Shown one piece after another: positions 7,570 through 17,487 of a stretch of 64,000 bases of DNA (its first letter is position 1; each line of letters begins with the position of its first letter). A model generated the notes under the pieces. The model did not search any database. It saw nothing but the letters and a program-made list of their open reading frames with translations, and was not told where the DNA came from. Source of the stretch: Streptomyces sp. SUK 48 (lineage in GTDB: Bacteria; Actinomycetota; Actinomycetes; Streptomycetales; Streptomycetaceae); assembly GCF_009650765.1 (NCBI RefSeq), contig NZ_CP045740.1:5432001-5496000 (forward strand), given 5' to 3'. The translations under genes and the position numbers were made by a program.

Positions 7570-8379
7570 TTGCCGGAAGGGCACACGATTCACCGGTTGG
7601 CGCAGGACTACGCCGCCCGCTTCCAGGGCACGGCCCCCCGCGTCACCAGCCCCCAGGGCAAGTTCTCCGACGCCGCCGCCCTGCTGGACCGCGCCGAGCT
7701 GACCGCCACCGAGGCCCACGGCAAGCACCTGTTCCTGCGGTTCCGCGACAGCGACTGGGTCCATGTCCACCTCGGCCTGTTCGGCAAGGTCGGCTTCGGC
7801 GACGCCCCCGCGCCCCCGCCCACCGACACCGTCCGGCTCCGGCTCGCCAACGACCTGTCGTACGTCGATCTGCGCGGCCCCACCACCTGCGCGCTGATCA
7901 CCGACGACGAGAAACGCGCCGTCCACTTTCGCCTCGGCCCCGACCCGCTCAGACAGGACGCCGACCCGGCCGCCGCGTACCAGCGCATCCGCCGCAGCCG
8001 TACGACGATCGCCGCCCTGCTCATGGACCAGAAGATCGTGGCCGGCGTCGGCAACGTCTACCGCGCCGAGGTCCTCTTCCGGCACGGCATCGACCCCTAC
8101 CGCACGGGCCGCGACCTCACCCCCGCCGAGTGGGACGCGATCTGGACCGACCTCGCCGCCCTGATGCGCGAGGGCGTGCGCCACAACCGGATCGACACCG
8201 TACGGCCGGAGCACACCCCCGAGGCCATGGGCCGGCCGCCCCGCGTGGACGACCACGGCGGCGAGGTCTACGTCTACCGGCGCGCCACCCAGCCCTGCCA
8301 CATCTGCGGCGACCACATCCGCACCGCGGGGCTCGCCGCCCGCAACCTGTTCTGGTGCCCCACCTGTCAGAAGCACTGA
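7570..8379 (+). CDS. Fpg/Nei-family DNA glycosylase/AP lyase
   Basis: Base-excision repair enzyme that removes oxidised bases and nicks the abasic site. The start is TTG at 7570: this family needs Pro2 as the Schiff-base nucleophile, and the TTG gives (M)PEGHTIHRL, with Pro2 and Glu3 exposed after Met removal; AGGAAAGGA precedes it. The longer frame from GTG 7501 would bury the catalytic proline under 23 residues. The 269-aa protein ends in a Cys4 zinc finger at C243, C246, C263 and C266. PEGHTIHRL resembles the actinobacterial Nei branch (endonuclease VIII, oxidised pyrimidines) more than MutM. Confidence 0.92.
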   Translation: MPEGHTIHRLAQDYAARFQGTAPRVTSPQGKFSDAAALLDRAELTATEAHGKHLFLRFRDSDWVHVHLGLFGKVGFGDAPAPPPTDTVRLRLANDLSYVDLRGPTTCALITDDEKRAVHFRLGPDPLRQDADPAAAYQRIRRSRTTIAALLMDQKIVAGVGNVYRAEVLFRHGIDPYRTGRDLTPAEWDAIWTDLAALMREGVRHNRIDTVRPEHTPEAMGRPPRVDDHGGEVYVYRRATQPCHICGDHIRTAGLAARNLFWCPTCQKH

Positions 8380-8504
8380 CACTCCTTCGGGTGGGTTTAC
8401 GGAATTCCGGTGCCTGAGCGAACCTGTGAACCCGAGCCCCGCACGAGGGACAAGCAGGACCTCCCGTGCCAAGGGGCCGGTGCGATGGATAGGGTCCCGG
8501 ACTA

Positions 8505-9677
8505 ATGGCAGCAGGACGAGAGACGCGCGCGAAGGCCGACACGCTCACGGCCCGGTGGAAGATGCAGTGGCACCGGGCCCGCGTCGGCCTGCGCAGGAGC
8601 GCCGTCGACTACTTCCGCGGCGACGGCTCCGACTGGATCGCCTTCGCCGGACTCCTCCTGACCATCCCCGTCCTCGCGGCCCTGACCCTGTTCGACTCCG
8701 TGTGGTGCTCCCCGGCCATGCTCGTCCTGCCGATCGTGGCCGGCGGCCTGGTGCTGCGCCCGGCCAGCCTGCTGGGCCTGTACGCGACCGCGGCCACCGC
8801 GCTGATCGTGGAGTCGGTACGGCTCGGCCCGTACACCGAGGGACCCTCGCGCGTCACCCCGGGCGTGGTCCTGGTGGTGGCCGCCTGTGGCTTCTTCGGC
8901 CTGCTCACCGCCCAGTTCCGCAGCCGCGTCGGCGTGCCCTGGCGGCGCGGCGGCACCATGCTGTTCGACCTGCGCGAGCGGATCAGGGTGCAGTCCACCC
9001 TGCCCAAGCTGCCCCAGGGCTGGCACCACGAGATGGCGCTGCGGCCCGCCGGCGGCCAGTCCTTCTCCGGCGACTTCGTGGTGGCCGCCCGCACCAACGG
9101 CGGCCGCACCCTGGAGGTCGTCCTCACCGACGTCTCCGGCAAGGGCATGGACGCCGGCTCCCGCGCCCTGCTGCTGTCCGGCGCCTTCGGCGGCCTGCTC
9201 GGCTCCCTGCCCCCGCACGCCTTCCTGCCCGCCGCCAACGGCTATCTGCTCCGCCAGGACTGGGACGAGGGCTTCGCCACCTCCATCCACCTCGTCCTGG
9301 ACCTCGACTCCGGGGACTACGAGCTGTACTCCGCGGGCCATCCGCCGGGCCTCCAGCTCAGCGCCGGCAGCGGCCGCTGGGAGGAGAAGTCCGCCGAGGG
9401 CCCGCTCCTCGGTGTCTACGACGGCGCCCAGTTCGACTCCGTCAAGGGCTCACTGCGCCCCGGCGACGTCCTGATGCTCTTCACCGACGGCCTGGTGGAG
9501 ACCTCCGACCGGGACATCGTCGAAGGCATCGACCGCCTCACCGGCGAGGCCGACCGCTACGTCGCCGGCGGCTTCCACGGCGCCGCCTGGCACCTCATCG
9601 AGGCGGTCGCCAAGGACGTCAACGACGACAGGGCGCTGCTGCTGATCTGCCGCGAGTCCGCCGCCCACGCCCGCTGA
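8505..9677 (+). CDS. Membrane-anchored PP2C/SpoIIE-family serine phosphatase
   Basis: A 390-aa protein with an N-terminal membrane region (about four hydrophobic segments, residues 43-145) and a C-terminal SpoIIE/RsbU-type PPM phosphatase domain (about 170-385). Metal-binding aspartates are in SGDFVV, LTDVSGKGMDAGS and LMLFTDGLVE. Such proteins dephosphorylate anti-anti-sigma factors or other Ser/Thr phosphoproteins; no partner gene is next to it. The ATG at 8505 follows TAGGGT by 9 nt with no Shine-Dalgarno, suggesting a very short or absent leader. Confidence 0.9.
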   Translation: MAAGRETRAKADTLTARWKMQWHRARVGLRRSAVDYFRGDGSDWIAFAGLLLTIPVLAALTLFDSVWCSPAMLVLPIVAGGLVLRPASLLGLYATAATALIVESVRLGPYTEGPSRVTPGVVLVVAACGFFGLLTAQFRSRVGVPWRRGGTMLFDLRERIRVQSTLPKLPQGWHHEMALRPAGGQSFSGDFVVAARTNGGRTLEVVLTDVSGKGMDAGSRALLLSGAFGGLLGSLPPHAFLPAANGYLLRQDWDEGFATSIHLVLDLDSGDYELYSAGHPPGLQLSAGSGRWEEKSAEGPLLGVYDGAQFDSVKGSLRPGDVLMLFTDGLVETSDRDIVEGIDRLTGEADRYVAGGFHGAAWHLIEAVAKDVNDDRALLLICRESAAHAR

Positions 9678-9702
9678 CGGACGATCTCCGGAGAATGGCC
9701 GT

Positions 9703-10152
9703 ATGACATCACCGCTCACCCTCGCCGACGTCGAAGCCCTCGCCCGTGCCGCGCACGAGGGGCAACGGGACAAAGCGGGACGGCCGTACGCCGAACACCT
9801 CGCCGCCGTCGCCGAGGGCGTCCGCGCCCGCGGGGGCGACGCCGGACAGATCGCGGCGGCCTGGCTGCACGACGCCGTGGAGGACGGCGCGTTGAGCCGC
9901 GCCTGGCTGGCCGGGGCCGCGCTCACCCCGCGCACCAAGGCCATCGTGGACGCCGTCACCAAGCGCGCGGGGGAGGAGCCGGGAGCGTACGCCCGGCGCA
10001 TCCTCGACACCCCGGGAGCGCTGCTGGTGAAGGAGTCGGACCTGGCGCACAACGCCGACCCGGACCGGCTCGCCGTACTGGACGGACCGACCCGGAAACG
10101 ACTGACCGAGAAGTACACACGGATGCGCGCACTCCTCGGTCTCGACGCCTGA
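9703..10152 (+). CDS. Small HD-domain protein, SpoT/MESH1-like
   Basis: A 149-aa single-domain HD phosphohydrolase. The pattern HEGQRDKAGRPYAEHL, AWLHDAVEDG and LLVKESDLAHNADPDRL matches the Mn-dependent hydrolase fold of RelA/SpoT and small alarmone hydrolases (conserved His, HD pair and late D-x-x-x-N). It may degrade (p)ppGpp or a related nucleotide; this is inference. It follows the phosphatase gene by 25 bp and is probably co-transcribed. It converges on the acyltransferase pseudogene. Confidence 0.8.
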   Translation: MTSPLTLADVEALARAAHEGQRDKAGRPYAEHLAAVAEGVRARGGDAGQIAAAWLHDAVEDGALSRAWLAGAALTPRTKAIVDAVTKRAGEEPGAYARRILDTPGALLVKESDLAHNADPDRLAVLDGPTRKRLTEKYTRMRALLGLDA

Positions 10153-10167
10153 CCCCGGTTCCCGGGC

Positions 10168-11354
10168 TCAGACGCCCGCCTTCACCGGCTCCCGCTCCCT
10201 GGTCTGCCGCTCGCGGGCCAGTTCGGTGGCGTCCTGGACGAAGGCCCAGGCCATCTTGGGTTCCATGGCGAAGCGGAACACCCGTTGCACCGGACTGGTG
10301 CACAGGACGGACACGGTGGCCACCGCGAGGACGGTGACGACGGCCGAGCCGTAGCCGCCGTAGCGCTGGGCGATGTCGAAGCCGCCGAGGAAGAGCACGC
10401 TCTTGATCACGAAGCCGTGCAGCAGATAGCCGTACAGGGTGCCCGTGCCGAGCGCGGTGAACCAGGTGCGGCGGCCCGGCACCCAGGCCAGGAAGCAGGC
10501 GGTCAGCAGGATGGCGCAGCCGAACATGGCCAGCGTCATCAGCGGACCGATCCACCACGGGGCGCCGAGTTCCTGCGCGGCGTTCTGGCGGTAGAACCAG
10601 TTGTCGTTCATGTGCGGCGCGGTCCACCAGCCGATGGCCAGCGCCGCGGCGAACACCGGCAGCGACAGGAGCCGCATCCGACGGGTGCGCATCAGCGCGA
10701 AGTGCTCCGGCTTCAGCAGCAGTCCGAGCACGAAACACGGCAGGAACTGAAGGATGCGGCCGAAGTCCAGGCTGTCGTCCGCCCCCGGGGTGACCGACGC
10801 GACCATGGCCAGCCCGAGTGCGATCGGCAGCGGCCAGCGCACCAGCTTCCACAGCGGGCTGGTCATCCGCCACACGAACAGCGCGAGCAGGAACCACGTC
10901 AGGTAGTACGGCGAGAAGAGGTTGATCGGGCCGTCCATGTGACCCGCGTACCGCTTGAACAGCGAGTAGGCGAGCTGGAACAGCACATAGGGCACCGCGA
11001 CTCCGGTGACCAGGCGCTTCAGCCGGTCCGGGCGCATGTCGAAACTGCGGGAGAAATAGCCGGAGATGACGATGAAGGCCGGCATGTGGAACGTGTAGAC
11101 GACGTTGTACAGATCCTCGAGGGCCCGGTTGTCCGTCTTCAGGGGGACCAGGAGTGCCCGATCGCCACCAGCGCGATGGCCAGGTACTTGGCGTTGTCGA
11201 AGAACGGATCGCGCTCTTTGCCGGGTCTGGCCGCCGTCGCCTGCTCCTCCTGCGCACGCTGCGGGGCACGCGGTCCGGGCACTCCGTCCGCCGGCGACTG
11301 TGCCGGGGGGAGCGGCCGTGGGTTCTGGCCGGGAGACGAGGCGGCGTCAAACAT
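10168..11354 (-). pseudogene. Acyltransferase-3 family membrane protein, interrupted by a one-base frameshift
   Basis: Relative to fucose 4-O-acetylase-like acyltransferases (about 395 aa, about 10 membrane helices) the gene is complete but split between two frames. The first part starts at ATG 11354, has a Pro/Ala/Gln-rich cytoplasmic head of about 45 residues, then ERDPFFDNAKYLAIALVAIG and HSWSP, and meets TGA at 11139-11141. The rest (LKTDNRALEDLYNVVYTFHM, then PAFIVISGYFSRSF) is in the next frame to 10168. The break is at a run of five G on the + strand (11142-11146); six would restore the frame. It may be a recent null allele, a slippage-switched gene or a sequencing error. The substrate is unknown. 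Confidence 0.8.
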
Positions 11355-11814
11355 CTCAGGCACCCTAGCGTCGTCGGCGGGATTTCGTAAAACCCCCTCG
11401 TCATTCCTGGTTATCCCCTTCGGACGCCCCGGGATTTCCCGAACTCGCGTCCGCCGTGCACGTGATGATGCACACACAGAGGTCCGCCGTTGGCCCCTGA
11501 TGTACCGATTCATCCCCAAGAATTGGGGCATACCGCACCTCGGTGCCCTCCCGCTGCCGTCCGGGTGTCATCAATTCGAATTACCTGCACACGAGATGTG
11601 TGGACACGGAAACGAACTCACGCAATTACGGACGGAGTCTCGCGCGCCGGTCCGTCGAATTGCAGTGCGGTGGGTCCCCCGCGCCGGGACGGCCGGACCG
11701 ACATCCTGTCAGGGGCCGCATGGAGAGGGCCTGTTGGTGGCACGATGGTTCTGGCGGGGGTGCGGGCCGTACCCCCGGGCCGGCAGAGGGACCGACCGAG
11801 GGTTGTGATCAGTT
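11355..11814. other. 460-bp intergenic region with several palindromes
   Basis: No gene is supported. It is noticeably less GC-rich than its surroundings around 11390-11640. It holds CCCCAA-GAA-TTGGGG (11514-11528), the palindrome AATTCGAATT (11573-11582), and GTGCA/TGCAC flanking 8 nt near 11456. These could be operators for the leftward acyltransferase gene or the rightward small membrane protein gene. Confidence 0.5.
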
Positions 11815-12009
11815 GTGGCCATTTCGCTGTCCGTAGTGGTGCTGTTGGCGGTCATCCTGGTGGTGCTTCTCAGGGGGAAGAGCCTCAAGGCGGGACCGGC
11901 CCTCGTGGCCATACTCTTCGGCTTCTTCCTGGCCTCCAGCGGCATGGCGCCGTCCATCCAACGGTTCCTGAACTCGATAGCGGACTCGATCTCCTCGATC
12001 AAGTTCTGA
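11815..12009 (+). CDS. Small membrane protein, 64 aa, function unknown
   Basis: Begins at a GTG with GAGGG about 12 nt upstream. Residues 3-19 form one hydrophobic helix (ISLSVVVLLAVILVVLL), a basic RGKSLKAG turn follows, and residues 27-45 form a second helix (PALVAILFGFFLASSG), ending in an amphipathic SIQRFLNSIADSISSIKF tail. This resembles small conserved streptomycete membrane proteins; no function is known to me. The two helices and amphipathic tail could suit a membrane-associated regulatory or scaffold role, but that is speculation. Confidence 0.7.
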   Translation: MAISLSVVVLLAVILVVLLRGKSLKAGPALVAILFGFFLASSGMAPSIQRFLNSIADSISSIKF

Positions 12010-12211
12010 CCGGCCGCCGCCAGGGCCCCTCGTCCGGATCGTCCCGGGCTCGCGGGCCCGGTGGAACCGGTGCCGCCTGTCGATCACCCTGCGCTGCCGC
12101 CGGAGCCGCGGGCGGCGGATGACGGCCGGCCCTGCCCGGTGCCCTCGACGGTCGCCGGGTCACCGGCGTCCGAGATGCCGGGCCGCCGGCCGCCGAGCGG
12201 CTTCCAGCACG

Positions 12212-12265
12212 CCGAAAGCCCTGGTTGAAGGGGGTAAATTTACCCCCTTCAACCAGGGCTTTCGG
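12212..12265. terminator. Perfect 54-bp palindrome, terminator of tRNA-Gly
   Basis: Two 27-nt arms are exactly complementary with no spacer, centred on AAATTT. It begins 8 nt beyond the 3' end of the leftward tRNA-Gly. The other side faces the end of the small membrane protein gene, so it may act in both directions. Confidence 0.8.
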
Positions 12266-12272
12266 TATCCAG

Positions 12273-12343
12273 AGCGGGCGACGGGAATCGAACCCGCGTA
12301 GCTAGTTTGGAAGACTAGGGCTCTACCATTGAGCTACGCCCGC
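12273..12343 (-). tRNA. tRNA-Gly (anticodon TCC)
   Basis: Reading the minus strand gives a full cloverleaf: acceptor GCGGGCG/CGCCCGC, D arm GCTC-AATGGTA-GAGC, anticodon loop CTTCCAA, and T arm CGGGTTCGATTCCCG. The anticodon TCC reads GGA/GGG. CCA is not encoded. A -10-like TACGAT (minus strand, 12382-12387) lies about 40 nt upstream with a TTGGCC 19 nt before it. Confidence 0.95.
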
Positions 12344-12503
12344 AGCGCTGCGTCGCAGGTCGAGGACCGCGGCACTCAGGCATCGTAGCGGGTCGTCCGC
12401 CACTTGGGCCAACACGTCCGGCCGACGAACACCACGCGCCCCGCCTCGCGGAATGCGGCCGACGCGGGCCGCCGGGCCATGTACCCTACGTGTCGCACAC
12501 AGA

Positions 12504-12580
12504 CGGGGTGTGGCGCAGCTTGGTAGCGCGTCCGCTTTGGGAGCGGAAGGCCGTGGGTTCAAATCCCGCCACCCCGACCA
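12504..12580 (+). tRNA. tRNA-Pro (anticodon TGG), CCA encoded
   Basis: Acceptor CGGGGTG/CACCCCG, D arm GCGC-AGCTTGGTA-GCGC, anticodon stem TCCGC/GCGGA with loop TTTGGGA (anticodon TGG), and T arm GTGGGTTCAAATCCCGC. The discriminator A is followed by an encoded CCA. A -10-like TACCCT lies at 12482-12487. Confidence 0.95.
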
Positions 12581-12814
12581 CCGATCAACCCTTTCGCCGG
12601 GTCCTGGCCGAGCTCTGGTCCGGGTTCCGGCCGCGCCCCGCCGGCGGCGCCGCGAAGATCGCCTTTTGGGGCGCCGAACGCCTGCGGTTACTATGCAAGC
12701 TGCACGCCCGTGTGCCCCGGCCCTCACGGCCTACGTACTCCTCCGGGCGGCGAATCCGCCGGAGCTGTCTGGCTCCGGCAGAACCCAAGCAGTCAGCCAC
12801 AAGGAGACCGAACC

Positions 12815-14182
12815 GTGAAGAGCGCCGTGGAGACCCTGAACCCGACCCGGGTTCGGCTCACTGTCGAGGTGCCCTTCGAGGAGCTCAAGGACAGCCTCGA
12901 CGCGGCGTACAGCAAGATCAACCAGCAGGTCACGGTGAAGGGCTTCCGTAAGGGCAAGATCCCTGCCCGCGTCATCGACCAGCGGTTCGGCCGCGGTGCG
13001 GTCCTGGAGGAGGCGGTCAACGACGCGCTTCCGAAGTTCTACACCGAGGCGGTCAACGAGGCCGAGCTGAGCCCGCTGGGCCAGCCCGACGTCGACATCA
13101 CCGAGCTGAAGGACGGCGAGACGCTGAACTTCACCGCCGAGGTCGACGTCCGCCCGGCCCTCGAGATCCCGGACTACTCCGGCATCGAGGTCGAGGTCGA
13201 CGCCATCGAGGTCACCGACGAGGACGTCGAGAAGTCGGTCGAGCAGCTCCGCGAGCGCTTCGCCTCCACCGCCCCGGTGGAGCGTGCCGCCGAGGACGGC
13301 GACGTCGTCACCATCGACCTGGAGGCCAAGGTCGACGGCGAGGTGCTGGAGGACGGCATCGCCAGCGGCGTCTCCTACACCATCGGCTCCGGTGAGCTGC
13401 TCGACGGCATCGACGACGCCGTCAAGGGCCTGTCCGCCGGCGAGGAGGGCACCTTCACCTCCGAGCTGAAGGGCGGCTCCGCCGCGGGCAAGGAGGCCGA
13501 GGTCTCCGTCAAGGTCACCCAGGTCGCCAAGCGCGAGCTGCCCGAGCTGGACGACGAGTTCGCGCAGCTCGCCTCCGAGTTCGACACCCTGGACGAGCTC
13601 AAGGCCGACAGCCGCAAGCGCCTCGCGGGCATGAAGGAGTTCGACCAGGCCACGCAGGCCCAGGAGCGCGTCCTGGAGAAGCTCCTGGAGCTGGTCGAGG
13701 TCCCCGTCCCCGAGAAGCTGCTCGAGGACGAGGTCAACACCCGCAAGCACAACCTGGAGCACCACCAGCTCGGCCAGATGGGCCTGGACCTCGACAAGTA
13801 CCTGGAGATCCAGGGCAAGACCGCCGAGGAGTTCGAGACCGAGACCCGTGAGGCCGCGGTCAAGGGCATCAAGACCCAGTTCGTCCTGGACGAGCTGGTC
13901 AAGAAGGAGCAGCTGAACGTCAGCCAGGAGGAGCTCACCGAGCACCTCATGCGGCGTGCGGCCTCCTCCGGCATGTCCCCCGACCAGTTCGCCCAGGCCG
14001 TCGTCGAGGGTGGCCAGGTGCCCCTCCTCGTCGGCGAGGTCGCCCGCGGCAAGGCCCTGGCCGTCGTGGTCGAGGCCGCCACGGTGAAGGACACCAACGG
14101 CGAGGTCGTGGACCTCGGCGACGAGGACGAGGAGACCGAGGCCGGTCAGGCCGAGGCCGCCGAGGAGACCACCGAGGGCTGA
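12815..14182 (+). CDS. tig: Trigger factor, ribosome-associated chaperone and peptidyl-prolyl isomerase
   Basis: Binds ribosomal protein L23 at the exit tunnel and shields nascent chains. The 455-aa protein has the N-terminal ribosome-binding domain (residues 1 to about 145) with the signature [17 protein letters not shown], an FKBP-type PPIase domain (about 150-245), and a C-terminal chaperone body, ending in a strongly acidic tail ([12 protein letters not shown]). The GTG at 12815 is chosen because AAGGAG lies 8 nt upstream and the protein then starts [20 protein letters not shown] as in the family. The neighbouring clpP1-clpP2-clpX order is the classic arrangement; a terminator separates tig from clpP1. 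Confidence 0.97.
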   Translation: MKSAVETLNPTRVRLTVEVPFEELKDSLDAAYSKINQQVTVKGFRKGKIPARVIDQRFGRGAVLEEAVNDALPKFYTEAVNEAELSPLGQPDVDITELKDGETLNFTAEVDVRPALEIPDYSGIEVEVDAIEVTDEDVEKSVEQLRERFASTAPVERAAEDGDVVTIDLEAKVDGEVLEDGIASGVSYTIGSGELLDGIDDAVKGLSAGEEGTFTSELKGGSAAGKEAEVSVKVTQVAKRELPELDDEFAQLASEFDTLDELKADSRKRLAGMKEFDQATQAQERVLEKLLELVEVPVPEKLLEDEVNTRKHNLEHHQLGQMGLDLDKYLEIQGKTAEEFETETREAAVKGIKTQFVLDELVKKEQLNVSQEELTEHLMRRAASSGMSPDQFAQAVVEGGQVPLLVGEVARGKALAVVVEAATVKDTNGEVVDLGDEDEETEAGQAEAAEETTEG

Positions 14183-14210
14183 ACCGCCCCGCGGCACCTC
14201 TGAAGCTCGT

Positions 14211-14246
14211 ACGACGGGCCCCCGGGACTTCCCGGGGGCCCGTCGT
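14211..14246 (+). terminator. Terminator after tig
   Basis: A 16-bp perfect stem (ACGACGGGCCCCCGGG and its complement) with a 4-nt ACTT loop starts 29 nt after the tig stop. It isolates tig from the clpP operon. Confidence 0.85.
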
Positions 14247-14413
14247 CGTACCGGCGAGAACCGGCCAACCCGACAGCACCTCGCCGTACCGGCGGGAGCA
14301 GCCCGCCCGAGGGCGCCTCGGCACGCGCGCGACACGCCACATCCGGCCCGCACCCCGGCGGCAACCGCGGCCGGCCCCCTCGATCCGCACCCGGCCGCAC
14401 CCGCGGAGCGCTA

Positions 14414-14427
14414 CGCCCCCGGCGAAC
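14414..14427. promoter_or_regulatory. ClgR-like operator upstream of clpP1
   Basis: On the minus strand the site reads GTTCGCCGGGGGCG. It contains CGC-N5-GCG preceded by GTT, which fits the actinobacterial ClgR core (CGC-N5-GCG within GTTCGC). ClgR activates clpP1P2 and lon in streptomycetes. It lies about 100 bp before the clpP1 start; a possible -10 (TAGGGT, 14466-14471) lies between. Confidence 0.6.
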
Positions 14428-14529
14428 AGTCGCTACTCCGGGATTCCCCGAACGTGCCCGAGCGTTAGGGTCCATGAGTACGGGGGCAGGGGAGTCTCCT
14501 GAAACCCCCCGAACCTCCGGCAGGACGAC

Positions 14530-15189
14530 GTGAGACGGCCCGGCGCCGTCGTGAGACGAGCAGGTGGATACGTGACGAATCTGATGCCCTCCGCCGCCGG
14601 CGAGCCCTCCATCGGTGGCGGCCTCGGCGACCAGGTCTACAACCGACTGCTCGGCGAGCGGATCATCTTCCTCGGGCAGCAGGTGGACGATGACATCGCC
14701 AACAAGATCACGGCTCAGCTGCTGCTCCTGGCCGCAGAGCCGGACAAGGATGTCTACCTCTACATCAACAGCCCCGGTGGCTCGGTGACGGCCGGCATGG
14801 CGATCTACGACACCATGCAGTACATCCCGAACGACGTGGTCACCATCGCGATGGGCATGGCGGCCTCCATGGGCCAGTTCCTGCTCACCGGCGGTGCCGC
14901 GGGCAAGCGCTTCGCCCTGCCGCACGCCGACATCATGATGCACCAGGGCTCCGCGGGCCTCGGCGGTTCGGTCACGGACATCAAGATCCAGGCCGAGTAC
15001 CTGCTGCGCACCAAGCGGCGTATGGCGGAGCTGACCGCGCTCCACTCCGGCCAGACCTTCGAGACGATCACCCGGGACGCGGACCGCGACCGCTGGTTCA
15101 CCCCGGAAGAGGCCAAGGAGTACGGTCTCATTGACGAGATCATCACGAACGCCTCGGGTGTTCCGGGAGGCGGCGGCACCGGTGCCTGA
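14530..15189 (+). CDS. clpP1: ATP-dependent Clp protease proteolytic subunit 1
   Basis: Serine peptidase subunit of the ClpP tetradecamer. The 219-aa protein shows the catalytic Ser113 (GMAASMGQ), His138 (MMHQGSAG) and an Asp within [10 protein letters not shown], plus the YLYINSPGG substrate-groove motif. The GTG at 14530 is preceded by GCAGGAC; a GTG at 14572 (AGGTGG upstream) would shorten the N-terminus by 14 residues and is also possible, since the propeptide is processed. clpP2 starts 69 bp downstream, and the two proteins form a mixed complex. Confidence 0.96.
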   Translation: MRRPGAVVRRAGGYVTNLMPSAAGEPSIGGGLGDQVYNRLLGERIIFLGQQVDDDIANKITAQLLLLAAEPDKDVYLYINSPGGSVTAGMAIYDTMQYIPNDVVTIAMGMAASMGQFLLTGGAAGKRFALPHADIMMHQGSAGLGGSVTDIKIQAEYLLRTKRRMAELTALHSGQTFETITRDADRDRWFTPEEAKEYGLIDEIITNASGVPGGGGTGA

Positions 15190-15258
15190 CCGGCCCGGCC
15201 ACGCCACGCACCGCCACCACCCAAGCCCCCAGAACGCCACCAGGACGGTGAACATCCC

Positions 15259-15924
15259 ATGAGCAACTTCCCCGGCGCCGCCAGCGGCCTGTACGAAGGG
15301 CCGCGGCCCGACGCCCGCTACGTGATCCCGCGCTTCGTCGAGCGCACCTCCCAGGGCGTCCGCGAGTACGACCCGTACGCGAAGCTCTTCGAGGAGCGCG
15401 TGATCTTCCTGGGCGTCCAGATCGACGACGCCTCCGCCAACGACGTCATGGCGCAGCTGCTGTGCCTGGAGTCGATGGACCCGGACCGGGACATCTCGAT
15501 CTACATCAACAGCCCGGGCGGCGACATGACCGCCCTGACGGCGATCTACGACACGATGCAGTTCGTGAAGCCCGACATCCAGACGGTGTGCATGGGCCAG
15601 GCCGCCTCCGCCGCGGCCGTGCTGCTCGCCGCCGGCACCCCGGGCAAGCGCATGGCGCTGCCGAACTCCCGGATCCTGATCCACCAGCCGGCCGGTTCCA
15701 GCGGCCGCGGGCAGCTCTCCGACCTGGAGATCATCGCCAAGGAGTTCACCCGGATGCGCGAGCAGCTGGAGAACATGCTGGCCAAGCACTCGAACCAGCC
15801 GCTGGAGAAGGTCCGCGAGGACATCGAGCGCGACAAGATCCTCACGGCCGAGGAGGCGCTGGAGTACGGCCTCGTCGACCAGATCATCTCCACCCGCAAG
15901 CTGAACAACGCCGACGTCCGCTGA
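15259..15924 (+). CDS. clpP2: ATP-dependent Clp protease proteolytic subunit 2
   Basis: The second ClpP of the operon, 221 aa, with Ser117 (GQAASAAA), His142 (ILIHQPAG) and the IYINSPGG motif. The N-terminus ([20 protein letters not shown]) carries the conserved IPxVxExTxxGxRxYD pattern that fits axial-pore loops. The ATG at 15259 follows CAGGACGG. It assembles with ClpP1 and is fed by ClpX, encoded next. Confidence 0.96.
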   Translation: MSNFPGAASGLYEGPRPDARYVIPRFVERTSQGVREYDPYAKLFEERVIFLGVQIDDASANDVMAQLLCLESMDPDRDISIYINSPGGDMTALTAIYDTMQFVKPDIQTVCMGQAASAAAVLLAAGTPGKRMALPNSRILIHQPAGSSGRGQLSDLEIIAKEFTRMREQLENMLAKHSNQPLEKVREDIERDKILTAEEALEYGLVDQIISTRKLNNADVR

Positions 15925-16093
15925 CGCGGAGCGGCGTGCTCTGAAGCCCCCCACGGCAGGGCTCACGGCAAGTGAACCCTGCCAAGGGGGGCCCGAACAT
16001 CGGGCCCGGCAAGGTACCGTCGGACATAAGGCAGCACCAGGAGCCGCTGGAACGCAGTGTCCAGGCGGCTCCCAGGCGAAGGGGAAGCACACC

Positions 16094-17380
16094 GTGGCAC
16101 GCATCGGTGACGGCGGCGATCTGCTCAAGTGCTCGTTCTGCGGCAAGAGCCAGAAGCAGGTCAAGAAGCTCATCGCAGGGCCCGGTGTGTACATCTGCGA
16201 CGAGTGCATCGATCTCTGCAACGAGATCATCGAGGAAGAGCTGGCCGAGACCAGCGAGGTGCGCTGGGAAGAGCTGCCCAAGCCCCGCGAGATCTACGAG
16301 TTCCTCGAGGGCTACGTGGTCGGCCAGGAGGCCGCCAAGAAGGCTCTGTCCGTCGCGGTGTACAACCACTACAAGCGGGTCCAGGCGGGCGAGAACGGCG
16401 GCGCGAGCGGCCGTGACGACGCCATCGAGCTGGCGAAGTCCAACATCCTCCTGCTGGGCCCCACGGGCTCCGGCAAGACCCTCCTCGCCCAGACCCTGGC
16501 CCGCATGCTGAACGTGCCGTTCGCGATCGCCGACGCGACCGCGCTGACGGAGGCGGGCTATGTCGGCGAGGACGTCGAGAACATCCTCCTCAAGCTCATC
16601 CAGGCCGCCGACTACGACGTCAAGAAGGCCGAGACGGGCATCATCTACATCGACGAGATCGACAAGGTGGCCCGCAAGAGCGAGAACCCGTCGATCACCC
16701 GGGACGTCAGCGGCGAGGGCGTGCAGCAGGCCCTGCTGAAGATCCTGGAGGGCACCACGGCCTCGGTGCCGCCGCAGGGCGGCCGCAAGCACCCGCACCA
16801 GGAGTTCATCCAGATCGACACGACGAACGTGCTGTTCATCGTGGGCGGTGCCTTCGCCGGTCTGGAGAAGATCATCGAGTCGCGGGCGGGCGCCAAGGGC
16901 ATCGGCTTCGGCGCGACGATCCTGTCCAAGCGCGAGCTGGAGTCCAAGGACGTCTTCGAGGACGTCATGCCGGAGGACCTGGTCAAGTTCGGCATGATCC
17001 CCGAGTTCATCGGCCGGCTGCCGGTGATCACCTCGGTGCACAACCTGGACCGCGAGGCCCTGCTGAAGATCCTGGTCGAGCCGCGCAACGCGCTGGTCAA
17101 GCAGTACCAGCGCCTCTTCGAACTCGACGGCGTGGAGCTGGACTTCGAGCGCGAGGCCCTGGAAGCCATCGCCGACCAGGCCATCCTCCGCCAGACCGGC
17201 GCCCGCGGCCTGCGCGCCATCATGGAGGAAGTCCTCCAGGGCGTGATGTACGAGGTCCCGTCCCGCAAGGACGTCGCCCGCGTCGTCATCACCGCCGACG
17301 TGGTCCTCTCCAACGTCAACCCGACCCTGATCCCCCGCGACGCCCGTGGCCGGGGCTCGGGGGAGCAGAAGACGGCGTAA
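16094..17380 (+). CDS. clpX: ATP-dependent Clp protease ATP-binding subunit ClpX
   Basis: AAA+ unfoldase that delivers tagged substrates to ClpP. The 428-aa protein begins with the zinc-binding domain (C13, C16, C35, C38), followed by the Walker A GPTGSGKT (122-129), Walker B IIYIDEID (183-190), the ClpP-docking loop IGFGAT, and the sensor-2 region [11 protein letters not shown]. The GTG at 16094 has GGGGAA upstream. The 169-bp gap after clpP2 leaves room for a separate promoter. A strong terminator follows. Confidence 0.97.
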   Translation: MARIGDGGDLLKCSFCGKSQKQVKKLIAGPGVYICDECIDLCNEIIEEELAETSEVRWEELPKPREIYEFLEGYVVGQEAAKKALSVAVYNHYKRVQAGENGGASGRDDAIELAKSNILLLGPTGSGKTLLAQTLARMLNVPFAIADATALTEAGYVGEDVENILLKLIQAADYDVKKAETGIIYIDEIDKVARKSENPSITRDVSGEGVQQALLKILEGTTASVPPQGGRKHPHQEFIQIDTTNVLFIVGGAFAGLEKIIESRAGAKGIGFGATILSKRELESKDVFEDVMPEDLVKFGMIPEFIGRLPVITSVHNLDREALLKILVEPRNALVKQYQRLFELDGVELDFEREALEAIADQAILRQTGARGLRAIMEEVLQGVMYEVPSRKDVARVVITADVVLSNVNPTLIPRDARGRGSGEQKTA

Positions 17381-17401
17381 CCAGCCGTCCGTACGACGCC
17401 G

Positions 17402-17432
17402 AAGGGGCCCCGGTCACCGACCGGGGCCCCTT
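17402..17432 (+). terminator. Terminator after clpX
   Basis: AAGGGGCCCCGGTC pairs with GACCGGGGCCCCTT around ACC (14-bp stem), followed by TTTCG. It lies between the convergent clpX and the PGQ-rich membrane protein gene. Confidence 0.85.
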
Positions 17433-17487
17433 TCGCACGCCTGGGGGCGGGTGCCAACGGGCTTACACCGCCCGGCGGTTACGCGGG

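Noticed and set aside
12731..14353. 540-codon antisense frame across tig
   Set aside because: Composition is a mirror of tig codons (Leu/Val/Asp/Gly-rich) with no motif.
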